A DNA stretch of 5,926 nt, taken from the NCBI GenBank assembly GCA_021789355.1, contig JAJYJR010000389.1, forward strand, positions 1 to 5,926, written 5' to 3'. Origin of the DNA: Chloroflexota bacterium (GTDB lineage Bacteria > Chloroflexota > Limnocylindria > Limnocylindrales > CSP1-4). The position numbers and the translations under genes were made by a program. A model generated the notes under the pieces. That model did no database searches and was not told the DNA's origin. It saw only the letters and a program-made list of their open reading frames with translations. Numbering within the stretch: position 1 is the first letter of the stretch; every line of letters starts with the position of its first letter. Shown here one piece after another: positions 1 to 5,333 of the stretch.

Positions 1-2
1 GG

Positions 3-434
3 ATGCGACGTTATCGGGTCATGGGAGTGCGCGACCGGCGTCGGCTGCACGCGCCACAAGGAGCGGGGATTGTCGCGGCCATCGCCGTGCTCGTCACGGT
101 CGTCGGCCTGGCCATGATCGGCGGCTTCGTCTTCCTCGAGACCCAGCTCGAGCCCGTCGGCGGGGCGTTCGGGATCCCGACCCGCATCCCGCTCTGCGGG
201 CGCCAGTTCGAGGCGTCGCGCGATACGGCGCGCCGGTACACGCTGGCCGAGATCGAGGCAGCCGTCGCACCCGAGCGGCCGATCGTGCTCGAGCCGACCA
301 TCGGCGAGCTCCCCGTGCTCGGGCTGTTCGAGTCGCACCCGACCCCGCCCGGCATGGCCGCCTGCGACACGCGCATCTTCCTGCACGTGGGCCCCGACTC
401 GTACCTGCCCTACGGGTTGGCGGGGAGCGGGTAG
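3..434 (+). CDS. Small single-pass membrane protein of unknown function
   Basis: I do not recognise a named family. The 143-residue product has an Arg-rich N-terminus (residues 1-17), one hydrophobic segment at about 22-46, and then an extracytoplasmic-looking domain of about 95 residues. That topology suggests a protein anchored in the membrane with the C-terminal domain outside. The domain has exactly two cysteines (C65 in the context IPLCGR, and C121 in AACDTR), which could form a disulfide. Its end, IFLHVGPDSYLPYGL, looks like a conserved beta-rich tail. The start is uncertain. ATG at 3 lies at the window edge, so its ribosome site cannot be judged, and ATG at 21 in the same frame would also keep the whole membrane segment. 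The TAG stop is followed after two bases by the next gene, so the two are probably co-transcribed. Codons are strongly GC-ending, which supports real coding. Confidence 0.72.
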   Translation: MRRYRVMGVRDRRRLHAPQGAGIVAAIAVLVTVVGLAMIGGFVFLETQLEPVGGAFGIPTRIPLCGRQFEASRDTARRYTLAEIEAAVAPERPIVLEPTIGELPVLGLFESHPTPPGMAACDTRIFLHVGPDSYLPYGLAGSG

Positions 435-436
435 AC

Positions 437-956
437 GTGGAGGACGAGCGGCGGCCTGCGATGAACGAACACGGCGTGGCCCGGGACCCTCGGCGGCGAC
501 ATGTGGAGCTCGCGGTCATCGGCATCTTCGTGCTGCTCGCCGTCACAGGTTGTGGCGTGTCGGTGCCTGCGCCAGCCGCGAGCTGTGCCGGGGCGACGGC
601 CAGCGGCAGTTGCGCGAGCGCGCCTCCCTCGGCCCCGCCGGGCGCGCTCTCGCGCGAAGCGGCCATCGCCGCGGCGAGACGTGTCGGCCCTCGGGGAGAC
701 GGCGCGCCGAGCGTCGCATGGGCCACGATCCAACGCGACCCGTTCAGCTCGTCCGAGCCGCACGCACGAGTCGTCTGGGTCGTCCGCCTGGAAGGGTCTG
801 TCGCTGCGTCGCCGTGCGGAGCGGCGAGGAGGTGAGGATCCCTTCGGGGTGCGAGGCGTCGCGAGGATGCACGACGCGATCGTGACGCCGGAATGTCCGG
901 GACTGCCGACTGTGGACGTTATCGAAGTGGCATGGCATCGGGAGGCGGGACGGTGA
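437..956 (+). pseudogene. Small lipoprotein gene, frame broken near its 3' third
   Basis: Translation from GTG at 437 (GGGGAG at 422-427, nine bases upstream) or ATG at 461 gives a signal peptide ending in a lipobox, LLAVTGC. A Ser/Ala/Pro-rich spacer follows, then a short domain with SREAAIAAARRV and a beta-strand VVWVVRLEG. This frame stops at TGA 833-835. The frame one base ahead then reads on to TGA 954-956 with GC-ending codons and a sensible tail (TPECPGLPTVDVIEV). That later stop overlaps the next gene's GTG in a GTGA junction, which is normal for coupled genes. I infer that the original protein ran from 437 to 956, about 172 residues, and that one extra base (or two missing) broke it between about 785 and 885. 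If the lesion is real, the product is a 132-residue truncated lipoprotein. A programmed shift at AGGAGG-TGA is possible but less likely. The function of the family is unknown to me. Confidence 0.62.
941..955 (+). promoter_or_regulatory. Ribosome binding site and GTGA stop-start junction
   Basis: GGAGG at 941-945 sits seven bases before GTG at 953. That GTG overlaps the TGA at 954-956 that ends the preceding frame. This site selects 953, rather than the upstream ATG at 893, as the start of the next gene. It also marks the downstream frame of the broken lipoprotein as genuinely coding. Confidence 0.7.
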
Positions 957-1393
957 GCACAGTGGTCGGTGGCCGGATGCGAATGGCAATCGGCCTCGCC
1001 GTGACGGCGCTCACGACGCTCGTCGCGTTCGGGCTGATGGCCATTCTCGTGCCGCCGATGCTCTGGCCGGATCGGCCGGTCCCACCGTCCCTCGCCGCCT
1101 TCGTGCCCGCGGCTCGGCAGCAGCTCTGGTCCGAGGCCACCGATAGCTTGCGCCTGCCGCTTCATCTCACGTTCCGCGAGGCCCGCTGCTCGCCAAACGG
1201 GTCTGTCGCGCTGATCTTCGAGGAGCACCGCCCCCCGTACACCGAGACCCGCTTCGCCTACGCCCTGCGCGGCTCGATGCCCACGGCAGTCGACGATTCC
1301 TGGGGCGGCGGCGCCGGAATCGCCGGGTCCGTGCTCGACGACAGCGAGTTCATCAACCAGATGGGACCCGACTCGACGGCGTGCGGTGGCTGA
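953..1393 (+). CDS. Small single-pass membrane protein of unknown function
   Basis: The predicted product is 146 residues if it starts at GTG 953, chosen for the GGAGG seven bases upstream and the four-base overlap with the preceding gene. An in-frame ATG at 977 is a possible alternative. Residues 12-37 form one strong hydrophobic helix (IGLAVTALTTLVAFGL and onwards), flanked on the N side by Arg residues. The remaining 105 residues are soluble and probably face outside. Two cysteines are present, C79 (EARCSPNG) and C144 (DSTACGG at the very end), again a possible disulfide pair as in the gene at 3-434. A Gly-rich patch (SWGGGAGIAG) precedes the C-terminal DDSEFINQMGPD. I do not recognise the family. 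It shares layout (short basic N-terminus, one anchor, about 100-residue external domain with two cysteines) with the first gene, and probably the transcript too. Confidence 0.7.
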   Translation: MSTVVGGRMRMAIGLAVTALTTLVAFGLMAILVPPMLWPDRPVPPSLAAFVPAARQQLWSEATDSLRLPLHLTFREARCSPNGSVALIFEEHRPPYTETRFAYALRGSMPTAVDDSWGGGAGIAGSVLDDSEFINQMGPDSTACGG

Positions 1394-1505
1394 TCGCCGC
1401 GCGGGCGCAGACCGGCCGCACGGCGCACCTGCCGCTCGGCGACCGGCGGGAGGTCGCACGGCCGTTGACCGGCGACGCATGACGGGCGACAGTCACCTCG
1501 ATTAT

Positions 1506-1515
1506 GGAGGCCTCC
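1506..1515 (+). promoter_or_regulatory. Ribosome binding site inside a 10-base palindrome
   Basis: GGAGG at 1506-1510 lies seven bases before ATG 1518 and fixes that start for the lipoprotein gene, instead of the in-frame ATG at 1386 that would add 44 Arg-rich residues before the signal peptide. The site is half of the perfect palindrome GGAGGCCTCC. With no loop it cannot fold on itself neatly, so I attach no regulatory meaning to it. Confidence 0.65.
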
Positions 1516-1517
1516 GC

Positions 1518-2492
1518 ATGTGGCGGTGTGTGTCGCTTGTGCTGCTCCTGGCGACGCTCGCGGGTTGTGCGAACACGGGCACGTCGTGGTCGTTCACGTT
1601 CTCGGACGCCACGCCACCTGCGCCTCTGGTCCAGGTGCTTCCCCACGCCGTCGCCGCGCTCGACGCGCAGCATCTCGTCGTCGTCGGGACGGACGCCGCG
1701 AACGCGAGCCGTGGCGCCATCGCGGTGAGCGCCGATGGCGGCCGGACGTGGGCGAGCCGGAGCCTGCCGACCCCGCCTCTCAACGGGGTCGCGCTGAACG
1801 GCGGCGCGGTGCTCGTCACGGCGGACTGCGCGCAGGCGGGCGGCCCGGGCTGCGTCTGGAGCAGCACCGACGGCGGCCAGACGTTCGCCGACCTCACCCA
1901 GATCCCGCGCCTCGTGCGTCCCGCCCTGTCCGACGCGCACACGGCATGGCTCCTCACACCGCCCGTGCCCGGACAGGTCTCGACCCTCTGGCGGGTCACC
2001 GTGCCGTCGGGCGCGTGGGCGCAGACGAGCCCCTGGTGCCTGGACGCCGCCACGCCGTCGGCGATCGGGATCGTCTGGACCTCGCCGACCGACGGCTGGA
2101 TGGCCTGCTCCGGGGAGCCGATCGCCGGACGCGAGGCGCGCATCCTCGCCCGTATCAGCGGCCCGGACCAGGCCGATGACACCGTCGCCTCGGCCGGCCT
2201 GCCCGGGCGCTCCGACACGCTGCCGGCGACCGGCACCCTCGCCGGCCTGTCGATGCTGGCGGACGGGCATGGCTGGCTCTGGACGCAGGATGCGCTCTAT
2301 GCGTCGGCCGACGGTGGCAAGACGTGGGTCAGCGTGCCGGTGGCAGACGGAGTCGTCGCGCAGATCCGCTCGGCGGAGTTCGTGACGCCCAGGGTCGGGT
2401 TCGCCGTGCTGTCGGGATCGCCCACGGCGCACGTCGCGCGCACCGCCGATGGCGGCCGGACCTGGACGACCGTGGCGGCGTTCCCCGCATGA
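1518..2492 (+). CDS. Asp-box (BNR) beta-propeller lipoprotein
   Basis: The 324-residue product is predicted to be an exported lipoprotein: residues 1-16 are a short signal peptide with lipobox TLAGC and the lipidated Cys at 17. The mature part carries four Asp-box motifs of the S/T-x-D-x-G-x-x-W/F type: SADGGRTW (71-78), STDGGQTF (116-123), SADGGKTW (263-270) and TADGGRTW (309-316). Such boxes lie on beta-hairpin turns of propeller blades, as in Ycf48-like photosystem II assembly factors and the BNR/sialidase-like fold. The wide gap between boxes two and three (SPTDGWMACSG at 189-199) probably holds blades with degenerate boxes. Database searches may label it a sialidase, but I see no basis for claiming a catalytic site. 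Cysteines 104, 112, 174 and 197 could pair. The first and fourth boxes share 17 identical bases (1731-1747, 2445-2461), consistent with blade duplication. The likely role is protein or ligand binding on the outer face of the cell. Fold is fairly sure; partner unknown. Confidence 0.85.
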   Translation: MWRCVSLVLLLATLAGCANTGTSWSFTFSDATPPAPLVQVLPHAVAALDAQHLVVVGTDAANASRGAIAVSADGGRTWASRSLPTPPLNGVALNGGAVLVTADCAQAGGPGCVWSSTDGGQTFADLTQIPRLVRPALSDAHTAWLLTPPVPGQVSTLWRVTVPSGAWAQTSPWCLDAATPSAIGIVWTSPTDGWMACSGEPIAGREARILARISGPDQADDTVASAGLPGRSDTLPATGTLAGLSMLADGHGWLWTQDALYASADGGKTWVSVPVADGVVAQIRSAEFVTPRVGFAVLSGSPTAHVARTADGGRTWTTVAAFPA

Positions 2493-2556
2493 ACGGGCTG
2501 ATGGCCGGCGCCCTGCCGCCACACGTCGTCGGTGACCAGAAGACGAGGACGACCAC

Positions 2557-3300
2557 GTGACCGAACAGCCGCTCGAGGCCCGGAGACTGTCGAAACGCTA
2601 CGGCCGCCGAACGTGGGCCCTGCGCGACGTCGATCTCGCGCTCGCGGCGGGCGGCATCGTCGGGCTCGTCGGGCCGAACGGGGCGGGCAAGTCGACGCTC
2701 CTGAAGACCTGGATCGGCTTCGAGCGGCCGACCGCGGGCGAGGCGCGCGTGTTCGGGGCCGACCCGTGGCGCGAGCGTGCCGCGGTCCTCTCCCGCACGG
2801 CGTATCTGCCGCAGTCGCCCGCGCTCTATCGCGATCTGCGCGTGGCCGACCACCTCGACTTCGTGGTCCACTTCCGGGGTGCCCGCTTCGATCGGGCATG
2901 GGCGGCGAAGCGACTCGCCGACCTCCGGGTTCCGCTCGACGCGACAACGAGTTCGCTCTCCGGCGGCCAGGCCGCGCAGGTGGGACTCGCCATCGCGCTC
3001 GGCCTGCGCGCGGCGGTGCTCCTCCTCGACGAACCGCTCGCGAGCCTCGACCCCCTCGTCCGGCGCGAGTTCATCGAGGTGCTGTGCGCGAGGCCAACCT
3101 GCCGCGGCTGCCGGAGGTCATCTCGGCGAAGGCGGCGCACACCGCCATCTGGCGCTGCCGTGACTTCCGGGGCTCCACCCCGACTACCCGATGTCGCCCC
3201 GGGCGCGGGTCAAGGTCGAGGTCGGCTGTCCGGTCTGCCGCTCGATCCTGTCAGCGGCGAAGCGACGGCACAGGAAACCGTCCCGACGACCCGCGGCTGA
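2557..3300 (+). pseudogene. ABC-transporter ATPase, truncated after the D-loop
   Basis: Translation from GTG 2557 (GAGGA at 2545-2549) gives a typical ABC ATPase of the ABC-2/drug-export type. Walker A GPNGAGKST is at 39-47, the Q-loop YLPQS at 83-87, signature LSGGQ at 134-138, Walker B VLLLDEP at 154-160 and D-loop SLD at 163-165. Homology ends at about residue 176 (EFIEVL, base about 3084). The rest of the frame, to TGA 3298-3300, is an Arg/Pro-rich sequence with no sign of the H-loop histidine or the C-terminal helices. Family members normally run to about 230-300 residues with the switch His some 30 residues after Walker B, so this copy should not hydrolyse ATP normally. The partner permease, usually the next gene, is absent. 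The sequence after 3084 reads better in other frames as part of an unrelated protein, so a deletion or recombination junction is the simplest reading. An assembly join is the alternative. Confidence 0.75.
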
Positions 3301-3347
3301 CCAGTCAGTGAGGCTTGTCACTCGCAGGGCTTGGACGGGTCGGGGAT
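3084..3347 (+). pseudogene. Remnant of a zinc-ribbon-like protein in two frames
   Basis: Within and beyond the ABC gene's nonsense tail, two other frames look protein-like. From 3084 one frame reads VREANLPRLPEVISAKAAHT and then IWRCRDF. After about 3160 the neighbouring frame reads HPDYPMSPRARVKVEVGCPVCRS followed by a basic tail and a stop at 3345-3347. Joined, they resemble a treble-clef/zinc-ribbon layout: an aromatic residue before a first Cys motif, an Arg-containing stretch, then CPVC. The second Cys of the first pair would be the F of CRDF (TTC, one base from TGC). This is inferred from pattern alone. It may be related to the probable zinc-ribbon domains that follow nucleases in many bacteria, but I cannot confirm that. 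There is no clear start or ribosome site, and the 3' end overlaps the antiparallel lipoprotein gene, so it is probably dead. Confidence 0.38.
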
Positions 3348-3782
3348 GAACGTCGGGCCACCACCATGAATGCCGCCCGACCAGAGATCCAGCCGCCCGC
3401 ATGCGAGGTCCTCGCGGACCGCCCTGCCGGAGTCGTTCGAGATGTAGTCCTGCGCGCTCACCGTCATCGTGGCGAGGACGCGGCCATCAGGGGCGCGGGC
3501 TTCGACGACCCACGGTCGCGCGGGCAAGGCGGCGTGGATCGGGTCCTCCGTCGTTGAGGGCGGGATGATCGCGGCCCTCACGCCGTTGATCGTGATGGTG
3601 ACCGGGATGGTCGTCCAGTTGGCAACGCTCACGTTCGGCAAGGGTGGGACGGACGCGCTGGCCGCCCCAACAGCGCTCCCCGGAGACGACGCGGAAGGCG
3701 GTGCCGAGACGACTCCGCCCGACCCGGGTGCACAGCCTCCGACGAGCAGCGCGAAGAGCAGGAGCGCACTGCCTCGGTTCAT
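3318..3782 (-). CDS. Small lipoprotein of unknown function
   Basis: This minus-strand gene encodes 154 residues. The start ATG (3782-3780) is chosen because a strong GGAGGA lies five bases upstream (3793-3788 on the minus strand) and because it opens directly on a signal peptide, MNRGSALLLFALLVGGC, with the lipobox Cys at 17. A Ser/Ala/Pro/Gly-rich linker (18-48) leads to a compact beta-rich domain: VANWTTIPVTITINGVRAAI, a strand pair (WVVEARAPDGRVLATMTVSA), then EDLACGRLDLWSGG and a C-terminal DPSKPCE. C128 and C153 are the only cysteines outside the lipobox and probably form a disulfide that closes the domain. The NxT...VTITING strand suggests an immunoglobulin-like or carbohydrate-binding-like sandwich, but that is a guess. 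The reading frame is open far upstream (to 4265), but that part is out-of-frame shadow of the toxin-antitoxin region. The gene converges on the broken ABC locus and diverges from the toxin-antitoxin operon. Confidence 0.8.
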   Translation of the reverse strand: MNRGSALLLFALLVGGCAPGSGGVVSAPPSASSPGSAVGAASASVPPLPNVSVANWTTIPVTITINGVRAAIIPPSTTEDPIHAALPARPWVVEARAPDGRVLATMTVSAQDYISNDSGRAVREDLACGRLDLWSGGIHGGGPTFIPDPSKPCE

Positions 3783-3787
3783 CGGCC

Positions 3788-3793
3788 TCCTCC
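3788..3793 (-). promoter_or_regulatory. Ribosome binding site of the minus-strand lipoprotein
   Basis: On the minus strand GGAGGA (TCCTCC on the plus strand) stands five bases before the ATG. It decides the start among several possible upstream codons in the same open frame. Confidence 0.7.
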
Positions 3794-3966
3794 GACCAGA
3801 AGACGCCCGCCGGCCGCAGCCGGTTCCCCCACTCGTCGGAGCCGTCAGGATGGGCTCGTTGCCCAAGGGGCGCAAGGGCTGGATGGGAGGGTCTCCTCGG
3901 CCAGGCTGCGGATCTGACGGACGTCGATTCGCTACCGCACTTGCCTCAGGTCGGACCGACTTGAGC

Positions 3967-4003
3967 TTGACAGTCGGCACATTACTACGAATACTTCGTA
4001 GTA
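3967..4003 (+). promoter_or_regulatory. Predicted promoter giving a leaderless transcript
   Basis: TTGACA at 3967-3972 is a perfect sigma-70-type -35. After a 17-base spacer, AATACT at 3990-3995 matches the -10 consensus at four of six positions, including the important second A and last T. Transcription would start about seven bases on, at 4002-4003, which is at or one base before the ATG (4003-4005). No ribosome site precedes this ATG: the bases before it are AT-rich and belong to the operator palindrome. A leaderless mRNA is therefore predicted. This AT-rich island stands out from its GC-rich surroundings. Confidence 0.6.
3983..4003 (+). promoter_or_regulatory. Perfect inverted repeat, likely autoregulatory operator
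   Basis: The arms TACTACGAA (3983-3991) and TTCGTAGTA (3995-4003) are exact reverse complements separated by TAC. The 21-base site contains the proposed -10 and ends on the first base of the start codon. A dimeric winged-helix protein bound here would block RNA polymerase. The gene it precedes encodes an N-terminal winged-helix domain, so autorepression is the obvious inference. The outer TACTAC/GTAGTA half-sites resemble operators of BlaI/MecI-type winged-helix repressors in general form only. Confidence 0.72.
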
Positions 4004-4833
4004 TGTTGACCCTGCCATCTCGAAGCGGACTCGAGCTCCTGGTCGCGCTGGACCAACTCGCCGACGCGCCGCTCGCGCCCCTGGCCGCCGCTGGTGATCT
4101 GCCGCTGACCTCGGCGCAGTCGGCGCTGGGACGCCTGCTCGCGCTCGGGCTGGTGGTGGAGGACGGAGCGCGGCGATATCGGGTAGCCAACGTCGAGGCC
4201 GCAGACCTGCTGGTCAGATACGCGCTCGGCGCGGCTGAGGCCCAGGCCATCGCCCTGCGCGCCAATCCCGCGGTGCTCTTCGCAGGACGCGATCAGCGTC
4301 GCACCGTCGTCGCATTCGACAGCACCCGCCGGCCAGCGTCAACCGCTCGGCTCCGCCGGCGTCTTTCCGGCCGCGAGGACATCGAACTCGTCGATGTTTC
4401 GGGACTTGACCCTGCAGCACGTGAAGCCTGGCGATCGCGTGCCGAGCAGGCCGAGGCGATCGTCGGCAGCCCGGCTCGCGCCTTTCCGCGACCGGCGCAT
4501 GGCGGGGTCGGGCGGGGCCTCCCCCTGGGCGCCGCCAACAAGGCGCTCCGTCGCCCGAGTCGAAGGGCGCTGGAGGCGATCGCCAGAAGGTTCGGTCTTC
4601 GACGCCTGGTTCTGTTCGGGTCCGCTGTCCGTGATGACTTCGACGAGGAGTCGGACGTCGACCTGCTGGCTGAACCGCGCCGAGACGCACGCCTGTCGAT
4701 CACGAGCCTGACGCGTCTGGAGAACGAGCTGTCCGAGCTCTTCGGCCGCCAGGCCGAAGTCGTCACCCCGGGCGGTCTTCGACCTGAGATCGCGCGGGAT
4801 ATCGCAGCCGAGGGCGTGGTGCTGTATGGATGA
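4003..4833 (+). CDS. mntA: Winged-helix/MntA fusion: AMPylating antitoxin and repressor
   Basis: The 276-residue product has three parts. Residues 5-65 form a winged-helix DNA-binding domain (SRSGLELLVALDQL, recognition-helix region LTSAQSALGRLLALGLV, wing DGARRYRV). Residues 66-180 are an alpha/beta-like middle region I cannot assign. Residues 185-276 are a minimal nucleotidyltransferase with LFGSAVRDDFDEESDVDLL, an exact GSX10DXD motif (G206, S207, D218, D220), then AEVVTPGGLRPEI, where E252 is the likely third acidic residue. MntA antitoxins silence HepT toxins by transferring AMP from ATP to a Tyr of the toxin, and the partner is encoded immediately downstream with an eight-base overlap. 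Most MntA proteins are the nucleotidyltransferase domain alone (about 100-140 residues), so the added DNA-binding part suggests one protein both modifies the toxin and represses its own promoter. ATG 4003 is chosen because promoter and operator abut it and no coding signal lies upstream. The nucleotidyltransferase assignment is secure; DNA binding is inferred. Confidence 0.88.
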   Translation: MLTLPSRSGLELLVALDQLADAPLAPLAAAGDLPLTSAQSALGRLLALGLVVEDGARRYRVANVEAADLLVRYALGAAEAQAIALRANPAVLFAGRDQRRTVVAFDSTRRPASTARLRRRLSGREDIELVDVSGLDPAAREAWRSRAEQAEAIVGSPARAFPRPAHGGVGRGLPLGAANKALRRPSRRALEAIARRFGLRRLVLFGSAVRDDFDEESDVDLLAEPRRDARLSITSLTRLENELSELFGRQAEVVTPGGLRPEIARDIAAEGVVLYG

Positions 4834-5158
4834 CGCGACACTCGCTGCCCTGATCCGATTTGCCGATCGAGCAATCGAGTGGGCGACGGCAGAAGGCGCT
4901 TCCTGGATCGAGAACGAGCAGGTTCGCGCTGCGGTGGCCATGTACGTCGGCCAAGTCGGCGAGATCATCAACCGGGAGGTCACGCCGGACGAGCTCGCGG
5001 CCAATCCCGACTTCTTCGGCGCTCTCGGCGGATTCCGCAAGCGCATCTACCACCATTACTACCGCGACTTCCGCCTCGATGTCCTTCGCGACACCGTCGA
5101 TGTCGAGCTTCCCGCCAAGCTCGCCCTCTGGAAGGCCCGCCAGTCTGATACGCCGTAG
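4826..5158 (+). CDS. hepT: HepT-family HEPN ribonuclease toxin (DUF86)
   Basis: The product is a 110-residue, largely helical protein with the HEPN hallmark RX4HXY intact: R71, H76, Y78 within FRKRIYHHYYRDF. It ends in the usual HepT pattern of a helix followed by VELPAKLALWKA. HepT proteins are HEPN ribonucleases, reported to act on tRNA or mRNA, which dimerise to form the active cleft. The Tyr residues in and beside the motif are the site where MntA adds AMP. The N-terminal half (AIEWATAEGASWIENEQVRAAVAMYVGQVGEIINRE) gives the long antiparallel helices of the fold. The start ATG 4826 overlaps the antitoxin stop by eight bases, and GAGGG at 4810-4814 is a modest ribosome site, so translation is probably coupled to the antitoxin. 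The order is antitoxin first, toxin second. All catalytic residues are present, so the toxin is probably active. Confidence 0.9.
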   Translation: MDDATLAALIRFADRAIEWATAEGASWIENEQVRAAVAMYVGQVGEIINREVTPDELAANPDFFGALGGFRKRIYHHYYRDFRLDVLRDTVDVELPAKLALWKARQSDTP

Positions 5159-5322
5159 CCCCGAACGGCAGCCTGGCTGTCCTTCTGCCCAACCCGTTGC
5201 GCAAGCTTCCGTCCCGATCAGCCCCTACCCCCGAAAGCATCCATAGCGGTCACTTGGCCGACGGCGACGCGTTCGAGCTGTCGACAACCACGTGAGCCAC
5301 GGTCTCGGTTCCCCGGATTCGA

Positions 5323-5328
5323 GGAGGG
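5323..5328 (+). promoter_or_regulatory. Ribosome binding site of the downstream lipoprotein
   Basis: GGAGGG at 5323-5328 lies five bases before ATG 5334. It selects this start over the in-frame ATG region at 5292 and supports the signal-peptide frame as the true one at the 5' end of this broken gene. Confidence 0.6.
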
Positions 5329-5333
5329 CAGGG

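Noticed and set aside
410..1480. A 356-codon minus-strand open frame across the first genes
   Set aside because: The composition is Arg-rich with no recognisable motif or ribosome site. The plus-strand genes show signal peptides, overlaps and ribosome sites.
1465..1504. TTGACC at 1465-1470 and GATTAT at 1499-1504 as a promoter for the Asp-box lipoprotein
   Set aside because: The spacing is 28 bases, far from the usual 16-18, and no better -10 lies at the right distance.
1353..2522. A 389-codon open frame on the minus strand opposite the Asp-box lipoprotein
   Set aside because: It is Arg/Gly/Ala-rich with no domain, and it lies opposite a gene with a lipobox and four Asp-boxes. Long antisense frames are expected in such GC-rich DNA.
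3297..3322. Short palindromes between the ABC remnant and the minus-strand lipoprotein (CTGACCAGTCAG and AGTGA...TCACT)
   Set aside because: Stems are five base pairs or have a two-base loop and no T-run. They are too weak to call a terminator.
2534..3805. The 12-base word GACCAGAAGACG at 2534-2545 and again at 3794-3805
   Set aside because: It occurs only twice, with no flanking similarity or consistent position relative to genes. Chance is likely.
3840..3915. Protein-like reading on both strands between the divergent genes (for example MGSLPKGRKGWMGGSP on the plus strand)
   Set aside because: There is no start with a ribosome site, no continuation and no second copy in the window. It is probably chance, or the edge of an old repeat that cannot be judged here.
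3783..4265. N-terminal extension of the minus-strand lipoprotein to 315 residues
   Set aside because: It would bury the signal peptide at residue 162 and overlap the antitoxin gene. The strong ribosome site before 3782 sets the start.
4339..5046. A 235-codon minus-strand frame opposite the toxin-antitoxin genes
   Set aside because: It runs antisense to the GSX10DXD and RX4HXY coding regions, which are certain. No motif of its own is visible.
5159..5291. Open plus-strand frame after the toxin ending in LADGDAFELSTTT
   Set aside because: It has no ATG, GTG or TTG with a ribosome site at its head and is only about 40 codons. A weak hairpin at about 5166-5180 lacks a T-run, so I do not call a terminator either.
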